Of a stretch of 64,000 nucleotides of DNA, positions 15,242 through 24,243 are shown piece by piece. How positions within the stretch are numbered: position 1 is the stretch's first letter; every line of letters starts with the position of its first letter. Position numbers and translations under genes: made by a program. The notes under the pieces were generated by a model, which saw only the letters and a program-made list of their open reading frames with translations, was not told the DNA's origin and made no database searches. This DNA comes from Streptococcus mitis (GTDB taxonomy: Bacteria; Bacillota; Bacilli; Lactobacillales; Streptococcaceae). The stretch lies in assembly GCF_901542415.1 (NCBI RefSeq), contig NZ_CABEHV010000004.1, forward strand, positions 186,001 through 250,000. The letters are read 5' to 3'.

Positions 15242-15706
15242 ATGGCTATTATGAACCAATTAGATGCTCTGTCAGCTAAAGAAGGAACAGTCTTCTTTAC
15301 AATAAATGACAAACAGTATGAACTAGCGGAACTTATCTCGTTAGAAGCAAAGGTTGAATACACAAAAGCTGATGTTACCCCTCTCAACTCTCGTATGAAG
15401 GGTGGTAAGATTGTCGGTGCAGAAGGTACAGGTTCCTTGAAAATGTACTACCACCGCCCAGAATTAAAGACTATGGCTTTAAACTATGTCAAACAAGGTA
15501 TTTTGCCTCGTATTGATATCAAGTGTACCAACGAAGACCGTACATCTCGTGCAGGTCGCTATACCATCGTTTTGAAAGGGGTTCTGTTCAAAGAATCACT
15601 TATCTTTAAACTAGATGGGTCGGCGGATGAAGTTATTGACGAAGAAACGGACTTCACATTCCAAGATTTTGATATCCTATCAGAATTCCAAGAAATTAAA
15701 TACTAA
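15242..15706 (+). CDS. Tail tube protein (XkdM-like)
   Basis: A 154-residue protein right after the sheath gene. AKVEYTKADVTPLNSRMKGGK, GAEGTGSLKMYYH and a C-terminal DFTFQDFDILSEF match the XkdM family of inner tube proteins, a beta-barrel that stacks as hexamers inside the sheath. AAGGAG precedes the start and the length is normal. Confidence 0.94.
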   Translation: MAIMNQLDALSAKEGTVFFTINDKQYELAELISLEAKVEYTKADVTPLNSRMKGGKIVGAEGTGSLKMYYHRPELKTMALNYVKQGILPRIDIKCTNEDRTSRAGRYTIVLKGVLFKESLIFKLDGSADEVIDEETDFTFQDFDILSEFQEIKY

Positions 15707-15724
15707 CACAAGGAGGAAATAGCG

Positions 15725-16126
15725 GTGAGTGGATTACAAGCGTTTTTAAAACAAAATAAAAAGGGGGAAGAGACCAAGGATGTCTTGCTTCCTTCTTTTG
15801 AGGAACCAGTTAAAATTCGAGTGTTGAGTGCTCGTGAAGCGGACTTAATTAATGACCGTTGCTTTGTCAATAAGCCTGGTCGTAACGGACGACAAGAGCG
15901 TGTTTTTGACGGTGTTAAATATAACCGTGAAATCTGTATTGCGTCTATCGTGGTTCCTGACCTTAACGATAAAGAATTGCAAGATTCTTATGGAACAATG
16001 GGAGCTTCTGAGTTATTCGGTACCATGTTTAATTGGGGCGAAAGCGCCTTGATTTTGGAAGCTGTGACTGAACTTAGCGGTATCAACCAAACATTCCAAG
16101 ACAAGGTTGACGAGGCAAAAAACTAA
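15725..16126 (+). CDS. Tail assembly chaperone, short form (XkdN-like, gpG)
   Basis: A 133-residue protein, GTG start after AAGGAGG. PVKIRVLSAREADLIND and NREICIASIVVPDLNDKEL are the XkdN signature. It lies between tube and tape measure, the fixed place of tail chaperones, which coat the tape-measure protein. The frame ends at TAA 16124-16126, right after a slippery A_AAA_AAC heptamer (16117-16123). Confidence 0.9.
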   Translation: MSGLQAFLKQNKKGEETKDVLLPSFEEPVKIRVLSAREADLINDRCFVNKPGRNGRQERVFDGVKYNREICIASIVVPDLNDKELQDSYGTMGASELFGTMFNWGESALILEAVTELSGINQTFQDKVDEAKN

Positions 16127-16281
16127 TAAAAGAGGACGCGGAGGCACAACTTGCCTACTTCGCCCTCGTAAACTATTACATTCGTCCTAGTGAATTTGTG
16201 AATATGAATGTAGAAGAAAAAGCCTTTTTCGCTGCAGTCATGCATGAAGAGGCGAAACAACGTAAAAGAATGAAGAAGTGA
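15725..16281 (+). CDS. Tail assembly chaperone, -1 frameshift fusion (gpGT)
   Basis: A -1 slip at A_AAA_AAC (16117-16123) lets ribosomes bypass TAA 16124 and read 52 more codons (CTA ATA AAA ... to TGA 16279-16281), giving a 185-residue fusion. The T-part contains EAQLAYFALVNYY and AAVMHEEAKQRK and has no start codon or ribosome site of its own. A 5-bp hairpin AGGCA/TGCCT (16142-16146/16152-16156) lies 18 nt downstream. Programmed frameshifting at this locus is a conserved rule of long-tailed phages. Confidence 0.82.
16117..16123 (+). promoter_or_regulatory. Slippery heptamer for -1 ribosomal frameshift
   Basis: A AAA AAC in the zero frame (GCA AAA AAC TAA), the X_XXY_YYZ pattern, placed immediately before the zero-frame stop. 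Confidence 0.8.
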
Positions 16282-16291
16282 GGTGATTCTA

Positions 16292-18733
16292 TTGGCCAAT
16301 ATACAAACAACCATGTCTTTGACCGATAGAGTCACAGGCACTTTAAATAAAATCTATGCGACTATGGATCGTGTCAAAAATGCAGGTTCTGGCATAGATA
16401 AAGTCATGAAGGCTCAAGAATCCGCTATGAAAAAAGCTGGTGATTCTGGCCAATATTTTGTAAATAAAGCCGGGCGAGTCATTGATATCAACGGTAGATT
16501 TATAAGCAGTTCAACTCTAGCAGCTGCAGGACTAAAAAAAGAAGAACTAGCCCTACGAGATTTAGGGAATGCATCGAACCATGCTTCTAATAAATTAAGT
16601 AAGTTAGGATCTTTGAAAGGTCTATTGAAGACTGCTTTAGCTAGTATTGCAGCCGTTAAAACTGCCAAACAAGCTATAAATATGTCAGACGAGTATGCTA
16701 ATATGCACGCCCGTTTAGATATGATTCGTGACGGTACGCAGACGACAGAGGAACTTCAAAAGTCTATTTATACATCCGCACAACGTACAGGTTCAGCCTA
16801 TACAACCATGGCAAACGGTGTCGCTAAGATGCGGATGCAAGCTGGCGATGTTTTCCAAAACAACGGTGAAACAATTGCCTTTTTGGAAACTATGAACAAA
16901 TCCTTTGTTGTTGGTGGTGCAAGTATTGAAGAACAAAAAAGCGCCATGCTTCAGCTTACTCAGGCTATGGCTAGTGGTAAGTTACAGGGCGATGAGTTAC
17001 GTTCTCTAGCTGAAACTTCACCAGCATTAATCCAAGCTATTGCAAACAAGTTAGGAGTCAGCCGTGGCGAGGTTAAGAAACTTGGGGCAGACGGGAAGAT
17101 TACAGCTGACATTGTAAAAACTGCCATGCTAGAAGCAAGTGATACAATTGACAAGCAGTTTCGTAATATGCCCTTAACTTGGGGCAGGGCATGGCAGAAC
17201 TTCTTGAACTTTGTGACCAAGGCGATTGAGCCAATATCGATTAAGATTAATCAGATAGTGAACTCATCTGCTTTCCAACAGTTTGCCCAGATTGTAGCCA
17301 CGGTGCTTCAATATGTCGTTCAAGCGGTTATCTTTGCTATGGATATGATTGGGGCTGTTTGGAGTATGTTGGCTCCGATTGCTCAATTTGTCATCGATAA
17401 CTGGTCTGTGATTCAACCGATTATTATTGCCGTAGCAATTGCTATAGGAACTTATATAGTCGCAATGAACGCAGCAAGTATAGTGACCAATCTATTTAGT
17501 ATTGCTACAAATGTTGCGAAATCTGCAATGGCTGGTTTGAATGCAGTGATGGCAATGAATCCAATCATGTTGATCGTCATGGCAGTCATTATTCTTATCG
17601 GCCTCTTCTATGCCTTGGTCGCATGGTTTAACAATCTTACTGGTGCAGCTTTATCAGCCACAGGAATTATCATGGGAGCGATATTTTACCTAGGAATGAC
17701 CATTTGGAATATACTTCTTAGTATTGCCAATGCAGCTATCTGGGTAATTAATATGATGTTGCAGGGTGTCTTTTGGTATGTGAATACTGCAATAGCATTC
17801 TGGATGTTTCTCTATCAGGCTATCTTAACTATTTTGATAGGTATTTTAGACTTTATCGACGGGTTTGTTACTGGTGCAGTTAACTTATGGAATGAGATGT
17901 CTTTCCAAGTTCAAAGTGCTTGGTATGATATTGCCCAAGGTGGACGTGATATGGCTGTCGCTATTGCAGGATTTGTAGATAGCATGGTCAATAGTGTTAT
18001 TAGTTCGGTTGAAGGGATGATTAACTCTGTTCTTAGCGGATTTAATAGCATGATTGGCTTCTTGAATGGTCTTGGGTTGAATATCAGTGCAGTTGGTTCG
18101 GTTTCGCTTGGTAGAACTAATTTCGCATGAGATGTAGCTGGTGCGATCGATAGCATGCAGAAACCAGTTAAAAAGACCTTTGAAGGTCTGCACTTAGCAG
18201 ATGATCTCAAACAACACAAGGCTAGTTTAGAAACTCCGCACCTTGACACTCCGCAACTGGGTTATCTTGAACTTGGAGACCGAATGGGAGCTTTTAATAA
18301 AGGGTATGAAATCGGGCAAGGTATCGATAAGGCTGTCGGTGGTTTCTTCAAAGGAGCGGGCGATGCCAACGGTGCAGGAAATAATTTCTTAGGTGACCAA
18401 GGAAAGACACCTTACGAACTAAGCCCAGCAAGTTCAGTACCTGGACAAGGAGATGGAGGACAAGGTGGCGGCGGCCACAATCCTACTGGTGGTAAATTAG
18501 ACAAAGTCGGCAAGATTGAAGATGAAATCAAACTGGACGATGAATACATCAAGTTAATTAAGGACGTTGCGACCATGAAGTGGCAACAGAACTTTATTAC
18601 CTTGAAACCAGAGATTGTTACCAACATTGACTCCATTAATAACGCTGGCCAGTATGCCAACGTATTGGATGATTTGAATGCAACCATTGTAGACGCTTTG
18701 AATAACGGCGCTGACGGCCTTATGGCTTACTAG
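16292..18733 (+). pseudogene. Tape-measure protein gene with in-frame stop
   Basis: TTG 16292 follows GAGGTGAT. The first frame runs to TGA 18128-18130 (612 codons). The same frame then stays open to 18733, and the sequence continues smoothly (GRTNFA stop DVAGAIDSMQKP). Intact, it would be about 814 codons, most simply restored by CGA instead of TGA. The N part has the tape-measure motif FVVGGASIEEQKSAMLQLTQAM, the middle has hydrophobic helices, and the tail is Gly-rich. The protein sets tail length. Reinitiation at ATG 18155 is possible but lacks a ribosome site. Confidence 0.85.
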
Positions 18734-19274
18734 GAAGGAGGTAGCAGATGTTTATATTTATTGAAGGCATTAAATTGCCAGTGAATCCAGAAGAAATCAA
18801 ACTGGAGGACAAACAAGGAATTGAGACAGTCGCTATCATCGATACTGGTAACGTTCCGCTTGTCGGAAATCCAGAGCTTCAATCGATTGAGTTTGAATCC
18901 TTTATTCCTAGTGGAAGATACGATGGAAACTACCAACGGAATAGCCGTGTTTCTCCAGAATCCTTTGTATCATCTATTCGTAAATTTAAGACGGAAGGCA
19001 CTCCTATTCAACTCATGATTGGGGGTGCTTTTGGTTCTGCTATTAACGGGAAATTTCTAGTGGAGCAGTTCGATGTCTCTACTAAGACAGGATATGAAAA
19101 TGACCTGATATACAAGATTAAGTTCTTACAATATCGGTCTCATAAACCACGTAAGGTCACTATTAAAGACAAAAAAGCACTTGAGGCTACTAAAAAGAAA
19201 CCTCAGGCAAAAGCTACTGAAGAACGTAGCCCTACGACTGAGAAACCTGCTCAAAAAAGCCATACGGTTGTGAG

Positions 19275-20877
19275 GAGCCTACTGAAAAAGTCATCAAATT
19301 GATGGCTTTTTTGTTATACTAGAGATGAGGTGAAATGATGCTTGATAATCAGTTAACTATGGATGTCAGTCCTTATTCTAGTTTGTATGATATCGTGGTT
19401 CCTAAAAACCACTTTTTACGTCAGCTAACTGAACTCTGTGATTTTAGCTTTATTTATGATGAACTAGAAAAGAATTATCGTCCCGATTTTGGGCGTAAAG
19501 CTTATTCACCGATTATGATGTTCAAATATCTCTTGTTAAAAGATATTTATAAGTTATCAGATGTAGATGTGGTAGGACGTTCCTTGTCAGATATGGCCTT
19601 TAAATTTTTTCTTGGTCTAGCTCCTGAAGATTCTGTTATCGAGCCATCCTCTCTGACAAAATTTAGAAAGCTAAGAATTAAAGATGACAAACTGCTTGAT
19701 GTATTGATTCAGAAGTCTGTTCAAATTGCACTCGAACATAACTTGATTAAGAGTAAAATCCTCATTGTGGATGCCACTCACACCAAATCTCATTATAATC
19801 ATAAGAAACCCCAAGAAATCCTTAGAGAGCGTTCAAAAGCTTTACGTAAAACAATTTATCAACATTCAGAAGATATCAAAATAGAATTTCCAAAGAAACC
19901 TCAAGAAGATAACCTCGAAGCAGAGTTGACCTATACAGAGGAGTTAATGGCTGTGGTTGAAAAACACGAGGAACTCTTAGCCCTACCGGCTGTTTCTCAA
20001 AAGTTCAATTACCTAAAAGAGGCTGTCGAGGACGACTTAGAACATTTGGAAGCTTCTGTTAAGGAGGAGGCTAGGCTCGGACATAAGACAGCCGACAGCT
20101 CTTTCTATGGATATAAAAGTCATATCGCTATGACGGATGAACGGATTATTACTGCTTGTGTGGTTACTTCTGGTGAACAAAGCGATGGGAAATATTTACC
20201 TGAATTATATGCCAAAACAAAGGAAAATAGTCTGGACATCGAGACTATTATTGGTGATGCGGCTTATTCAGGAAAGGACAACATTCAACTAGCTCGCAAA
20301 GAAAAGATTCATTTGGTTTCAAAACTGAATCCTTCTGTTTCAAAAGGTTACCGTAAAGAAGAGGATGCGTTTGAATTTAATAAAGATGCAGGGCTATTTG
20401 TCTGTCCAGAAGGACACATGGCTGTTCGCAAAGCAAGGACAGGGAAAAAATATCAAAATAAGAATCAAGTTGTCACTCATTACTTTGACATTGAGAAGTG
20501 CAAGAGTTGCCTTTCCAAGGAAGGATGTTATAAGGAGGGGGCAAAGTCTAAAACTTATTCAATAGCCATTAAGAGTGACGACCATCTTTTCCAGAAGAAA
20601 TTTCAGGAAACACCTTATTTTAAAGAAATGGCCAGACATCGCTATAAAATCGAAGCAAAGAATGCCGAACTAAAACAGAGACATGGCTTTGATGTCGCGA
20701 GAGCATCGGGTCTTTTCAGCATGGAGTTACAGGCAGCAACAACCATTTTCGTGGTCAATATGAAACGAATTATGACCTTAATAAATACAAAATAACCGAG
20801 GAATTCGCTCAAATTAACGAGAGATTCCTCGGTTTTCATTTCATTAAAAGTAAGAGACCTGTTTTTTCAGTGGACTC
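19275..20877 (+). mobile_element. IS1182-family insertion sequence, copy 1
   Basis: 1603 bp. Terminal inverted repeats GAGCCTACTGAAAAAGTC (left) and GAGTCCACTGAAAAAACA (right, complement) share most positions. It is flanked by a direct repeat GGTTGTGAG (19266-19274 and 20878-20886). A hairpin with T run next to the left end (AAAAAGTCATC/GATGGCTTTTTT) can block incoming transcripts, and another follows the transposase gene (about 20794-20835). It is identical to the copy at 33280 as far as I can read. Confidence 0.95.
19335..20795 (+). CDS. IS1182-family DDE transposase
   Basis: A 486-residue protein. The N-terminal DUF772-like region (DFGRKAYSPIMMFKYLLLKDIY), first catalytic Asp in LIVDATHTKSHYNHKK, second in ETIIGDAAYSGKDN, a Cys-rich CPEGH...CKSCLSKEGC segment and the Glu-bearing RYKIEAKNAELKQRHG follow the family order. 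AGGTGAAATGATG gives the start. No frameshift is visible, so the element may be active. Confidence 0.95.
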   Translation: MMLDNQLTMDVSPYSSLYDIVVPKNHFLRQLTELCDFSFIYDELEKNYRPDFGRKAYSPIMMFKYLLLKDIYKLSDVDVVGRSLSDMAFKFFLGLAPEDSVIEPSSLTKFRKLRIKDDKLLDVLIQKSVQIALEHNLIKSKILIVDATHTKSHYNHKKPQEILRERSKALRKTIYQHSEDIKIEFPKKPQEDNLEAELTYTEELMAVVEKHEELLALPAVSQKFNYLKEAVEDDLEHLEASVKEEARLGHKTADSSFYGYKSHIAMTDERIITACVVTSGEQSDGKYLPELYAKTKENSLDIETIIGDAAYSGKDNIQLARKEKIHLVSKLNPSVSKGYRKEEDAFEFNKDAGLFVCPEGHMAVRKARTGKKYQNKNQVVTHYFDIEKCKSCLSKEGCYKEGAKSKTYSIAIKSDDHLFQKKFQETPYFKEMARHRYKIEAKNAELKQRHGFDVARASGLFSMELQAATTIFVVNMKRIMTLINTK

Positions 20878-21018
20878 GGTTGTGAGCGGTGATACTCTGT
20901 GGGGGATTGCTCAGACCTTTTACGGAGATGGCAGCCGATATACTGAAATTTACGAAGCCAATAAAGACAAAATCAAAGACCCTCATTGGATTTATCCTGG
21001 ACAGGAGTTCGTGATACC

Positions 21019-21984
21019 ATGATGCAATTATTCTATCAGAACAATAAAACTGGAGATACATGGGATTTAGCTACTGTGTCTGAAAAGGTCGAATTCAAGA
21101 CAACTAGAAAAGGGTCGGCTTGGAGCGTGGAGATTACCTTGTACAACTCTACAAAAGTAGCCTTTGAATACGGTTCTCCGCTCGCTTTTAAGCTAGATGA
21201 TAAAGAGGTATTCTTTGGTTATTTGACGAAAATCAAGTACGAAAAAGATACCAAAACAACCTTGACCTTCCACGACCAGATAAAATACTTACTACGCAAT
21301 ATCAACTTTGTTGCTAAGGACAAAAACGTCAATCAAATCGTCTCGGCAATAGCAGGAGATTTTGATTTGAAGATTGGGGAACTAAAAGCCCCAGCCGTGA
21401 CCTTATCCCCTCAACTAAAGGAGGACAAGAAGGCTCTGGATATTATCCAAGAGGCCATGGATGAGACCTTGGTGCAAAGTGGAGAATTGCTGGTTTTGTA
21501 TGACAAGTTCGGAGAGTTGACACTAACGACTCCGAAAAACTTACCAATCCAGTACATTATCGGAAATGAATCCTTTATGTCTAGCTTTGAGTTTGAAGGT
21601 TCGATTGAGGATAGTGCTAATATTGTCCGCTTGATCCAAGAGAACAAAGAAACTAAAAAGAGAGAAGTCTACATCTATCAGGACAGCTACAACATCGGCG
21701 CCTGGGGAAAACTCCAGTATATGAAAAAAGTGGATGAGAAAGCGACTGAGGGGCAAATAAAGCAATGGGGCGAAATGCTCTTGAAGATGAAAAACCGTCC
21801 TAAAGAAACTTTCAGTCTAAAAGCCGATATTGGAAGTATTGACTTTTTAGCAGGCCATGCAGTCTATGTGGATGTTAAGGATATTGAGAAGAAGGGATGG
21901 TATGTCATTGAAGAGGCAACTCATTCCTTCAGTGCAGAAAAGCATACGATGGAAATTAAATTATTCATGGCAGGAAGTGAGTAG
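21019..21984 (+). CDS. Baseplate hub protein (XkdQ-like)
   Basis: A 322-residue protein. ATG 21019 overlaps the stop of the LysM gene (ATGA), so the earlier in-frame ATG 20986 is less likely. Features: WDLATVSEKVEFKTTRKGSAWSVEI at the N terminus, VFFGYLTKIKYEKD, NFVAKDKNVNQIVSAIAGDF and a C-terminal THSFSAEKHTMEIKLFM, the XkdQ/YqbQ pattern related to gpD/gp27 hub proteins. It lies just downstream of copy 1 of the IS, whose terminator may reduce its expression. Confidence 0.88.
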   Translation: MMQLFYQNNKTGDTWDLATVSEKVEFKTTRKGSAWSVEITLYNSTKVAFEYGSPLAFKLDDKEVFFGYLTKIKYEKDTKTTLTFHDQIKYLLRNINFVAKDKNVNQIVSAIAGDFDLKIGELKAPAVTLSPQLKEDKKALDIIQEAMDETLVQSGELLVLYDKFGELTLTTPKNLPIQYIIGNESFMSSFEFEGSIEDSANIVRLIQENKETKKREVYIYQDSYNIGAWGKLQYMKKVDEKATEGQIKQWGEMLLKMKNRPKETFSLKADIGSIDFLAGHAVYVDVKDIEKKGWYVIEEATHSFSAEKHTMEIKLFMAGSE

Positions 21985-22281
21985 ATGGAAGTAATAGAAA
22001 ATCTAAAGAAATTGATTAGTAATTTCATTGAAAATCGCCAGTTCGCAAAGATAACGACTGGTGTAGTTTTATCGGTTTCTCCACTCAAAATCCAATTGAC
22101 CAATGAGTTGATTTTAGATGATTCTATGCTTGCTGTCACATGGACCGATGAGGCATTGGATCCTGAGTACGTAGGTCAAACCCTTCATCTCATCAGACAA
22201 GATGGTGGAGGGTTTTATTATGTCTTGTACAAGAAAATTTTCCACTACAAGCGCAAAGTGAAAGGGGGTTCTGATGAATGA
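21985..22281 (+). CDS. XkdR-like baseplate protein (DUF2577)
   Basis: A 98-residue protein starting directly after the previous stop. ITTGVVLSVSPLKIQLTNELILDD is the OB-like beta strand pattern of DUF2577/XkdR proteins, and the C terminus is basic (KIFHYKRKVKGG). It overlaps the next gene by 4 bases. Confidence 0.82.
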   Translation: MEVIENLKKLISNFIENRQFAKITTGVVLSVSPLKIQLTNELILDDSMLAVTWTDEALDPEYVGQTLHLIRQDGGGFYYVLYKKIFHYKRKVKGGSDE

Positions 22282-22676
22282 GTACTCCTAAAACAAACTT
22301 TTTAAACATCGCTAAAAATGTTGTCGAAGCTAAGAAACAGCCTAGCTTAACACTAGATGAAACCAATATCTTGCTAGAAACAGATGGCATTCATGCTCTG
22401 AAGCAATCAATCAGACGCATGCTGACAACTGAACGGTTCATCTATACAATTTATGATCATCGCTACGGTGTTGAGTTAGATGCTCTATTTGGTGGGGATA
22501 TGGATTATGCCCAGATGGATATCGCTCGGCGCATAAAAGAGGCCTTGTATGAAGATGACAGGATTCATGAGGCTCACTCTTTTTCTACGAAGGTAAAGAA
22601 AGATGAATTTTACGTGCAGTTCATGGTTGATAGTGATTTTGGAACATTTGAAATGGATTTGGAGGTGAAACGATGA
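22278..22676 (+). CDS. XkdS-like baseplate wedge protein (DUF2634)
   Basis: A 132-residue protein. IHALKQSIRRMLTTERF, DHRYGVELDALFGGDMDY and the late ADDRIHEAHSF-like region are typical of gp25-like wedge proteins of PBSX phages. It sits between XkdR and XkdT with ATGA overlaps on both sides, so all are translated as a unit. Confidence 0.85.
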   Translation: MSTPKTNFLNIAKNVVEAKKQPSLTLDETNILLETDGIHALKQSIRRMLTTERFIYTIYDHRYGVELDALFGGDMDYAQMDIARRIKEALYEDDRIHEAHSFSTKVKKDEFYVQFMVDSDFGTFEMDLEVKR

Positions 22677-23728
22677 TAAAGGTAAAAACATATCCAGAAA
22701 TTTTAGAGGATATGCTGGCCTTGTTTGATGATAAGTACGACAAAAGACAAGGGTCTGTCTTGTACAATTTAGTAGCGCCTGCAGCTCGAGAAGTTGCCAT
22801 TCAGTATACGGTCTTAAAATCGTATGAGGAAGTCAACTTTTTAGACACGAGTACAGGAATCTTCCTAACTCGATTATGTAGGCAGTTCGGAGTTGAACGT
22901 TTGCCAGCCACAGCATCAGTTCGATTGGTTCAATTCAAACAGGAAATCCCACTTGGAACCCGTTTCAGCGTGGTTAATAGTGAGTATAATTTCCGTGTTT
23001 TGGAACGCCGCTCTGGATTTGAGTATAGTGTAGTAGCTGAGCAAGTCGGAAATGCACCTAACTATGTAAGAGGTCAACTCATCAATATTGATGTGCTAAG
23101 TGATTTTAAAGGGGCAGAAATCGGCTCTGTTATCGTCGTAGGAGAAGACGAAGAGACAGATAAACAACTCCGCAAACGGACTATTGAGTACTTGAAAACA
23201 CCGACTTTAAACGGGAACATTGCCCAATACAAGAAATGGGCAAGTGAGTTCGTTGGTGTTGGTTCAGCACTTATTGAACCACTTTGGAAGGGAGAAAACA
23301 CGGTACGTGTATCTATTACGGATGCTGACGGCAATGAAGCAAGTCCAGAGCTGGTAAAGAAATTCAAGAATTACTTGGATCCTGAGCCAAGTGGCCATGG
23401 ATTAGGTGTGGCTCCGATTGGTGCTTATGTAACCGTGCAGTCAGTAAGTGGCTACAATGTCCGTATTGCTGCAACTATTAAGATTGATGAAGATGTAGAT
23501 GTCGAAACAATCAAGAATGAGGCGGGAGTACAACTCATTAAATACTTACGTGAAGAAGCATTTGAAGAGAAAGAGGTTCGGAACTATAAAGTTGCCACAA
23601 TCATTGACAGAATCAATGGGGTTCGAGATGTGGACCGTATTTTGTTGAATGATAGGGAACAAAGTATTGAGCTTTCTACGAACATGCTTCCTAAGTTAGC
23701 GGAGGTAACTATCAATGTCGCACGTTAG
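22673..23728 (+). CDS. Baseplate J-like wedge protein (XkdT-like)
   Basis: A 351-residue protein. DKRQGSVLYNLVAPAAREV near the N terminus, EETDKQLRKRTIEYLKTP, GNIAQYKKWASEFVGVG and VRNYKVATIIDRINGVRDVD follow the order of baseplate J (P2 gpJ, XkdT). It builds the wedge ring around the hub of contractile tails. It overlaps the next gene by 14 bases. Confidence 0.93.
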   Translation: MIKVKTYPEILEDMLALFDDKYDKRQGSVLYNLVAPAAREVAIQYTVLKSYEEVNFLDTSTGIFLTRLCRQFGVERLPATASVRLVQFKQEIPLGTRFSVVNSEYNFRVLERRSGFEYSVVAEQVGNAPNYVRGQLINIDVLSDFKGAEIGSVIVVGEDEETDKQLRKRTIEYLKTPTLNGNIAQYKKWASEFVGVGSALIEPLWKGENTVRVSITDADGNEASPELVKKFKNYLDPEPSGHGLGVAPIGAYVTVQSVSGYNVRIAATIKIDEDVDVETIKNEAGVQLIKYLREEAFEEKEVRNYKVATIIDRINGVRDVDRILLNDREQSIELSTNMLPKLAEVTINVAR

Positions 23729-24233
23729 ATATCGTATGTTATCGGCTTTGCCAGAGGTCTTAGATCCAACCATCAATGATTTGTTTGAAGCTGAGATTCC
23801 AGAGCTGGAATTGATTACAGACTTAATCTTTGATACCAGACGGTTGATGTTGTTGCCAGAAGCGACGGAAGACTGGATTACCCGTTGGGAAAAGGCCCTT
23901 CAGGTAAAACCGAAAACAATTGATTTGGAAGAGCGAAGGCGGTATCTAATCACTTTAATTTCTTCCAAGATTAAAATCAACTCAGAGAGTTTACAAAAAA
24001 TTACAAAGAGCTTTACGAATGTCAATAATTTAGTAACGGTCAAGGGTTCGGCGGTACATATCCGATTTTTAGGAGAACTACCGACTGGATATTTGAACCG
24101 TTTTTTAAAGTATGTGCGTGAATTGATTCCTGCTCATTTAGGGATCCAATTCTCGGTTGAAGCACCAATGATGAACGCGATTTATATCGGCGCTCATACA
24201 TTCAGAGACGTTCGTTCAGTTCGATTTGAATAG
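23715..24233 (+). CDS. XkdU/YmfQ-like baseplate protein (DUF2313)
   Basis: A 172-residue protein. VLDPTINDLFEAEIPELELI and ATEDWITRWEKALQV, then LEERRRYLITLISSK, are the DUF2313/YmfQ signature (P2 gpI-like). It connects the wedge to the tail fibre, which is encoded next. Confidence 0.9.
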   Translation: MSHVRYRMLSALPEVLDPTINDLFEAEIPELELITDLIFDTRRLMLLPEATEDWITRWEKALQVKPKTIDLEERRRYLITLISSKIKINSESLQKITKSFTNVNNLVTVKGSAVHIRFLGELPTGYLNRFLKYVRELIPAHLGIQFSVEAPMMNAIYIGAHTFRDVRSVRFE

Positions 24234-24243
24234 GAGGAAATAA

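Larger units (their letters stand above)
18748..21022 (+). pseudogene. LysM tail protein gene (XkdP-like) split by IS1182-family element
   Basis: The 5' part (18748-19274) encodes the XkdP-like N-terminal domain (IKLPVNPEEIKLEDKQG, QSIEFESFIPSGRYDG) and a Lys/Ala/Pro linker ending SHTVV. The IS follows. The 3' part (20887-21022) continues exactly in frame with SGDTLWGIAQTFYG and DPHWIYPGQEFVIP, a complete LysM motif. Removing the IS and one copy of the 9-bp target duplication rebuilds the reading frame. The protein normally sits at the tail hub. As it stands, the first half gains nine IS-encoded residues and loses LysM. Confidence 0.92.
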
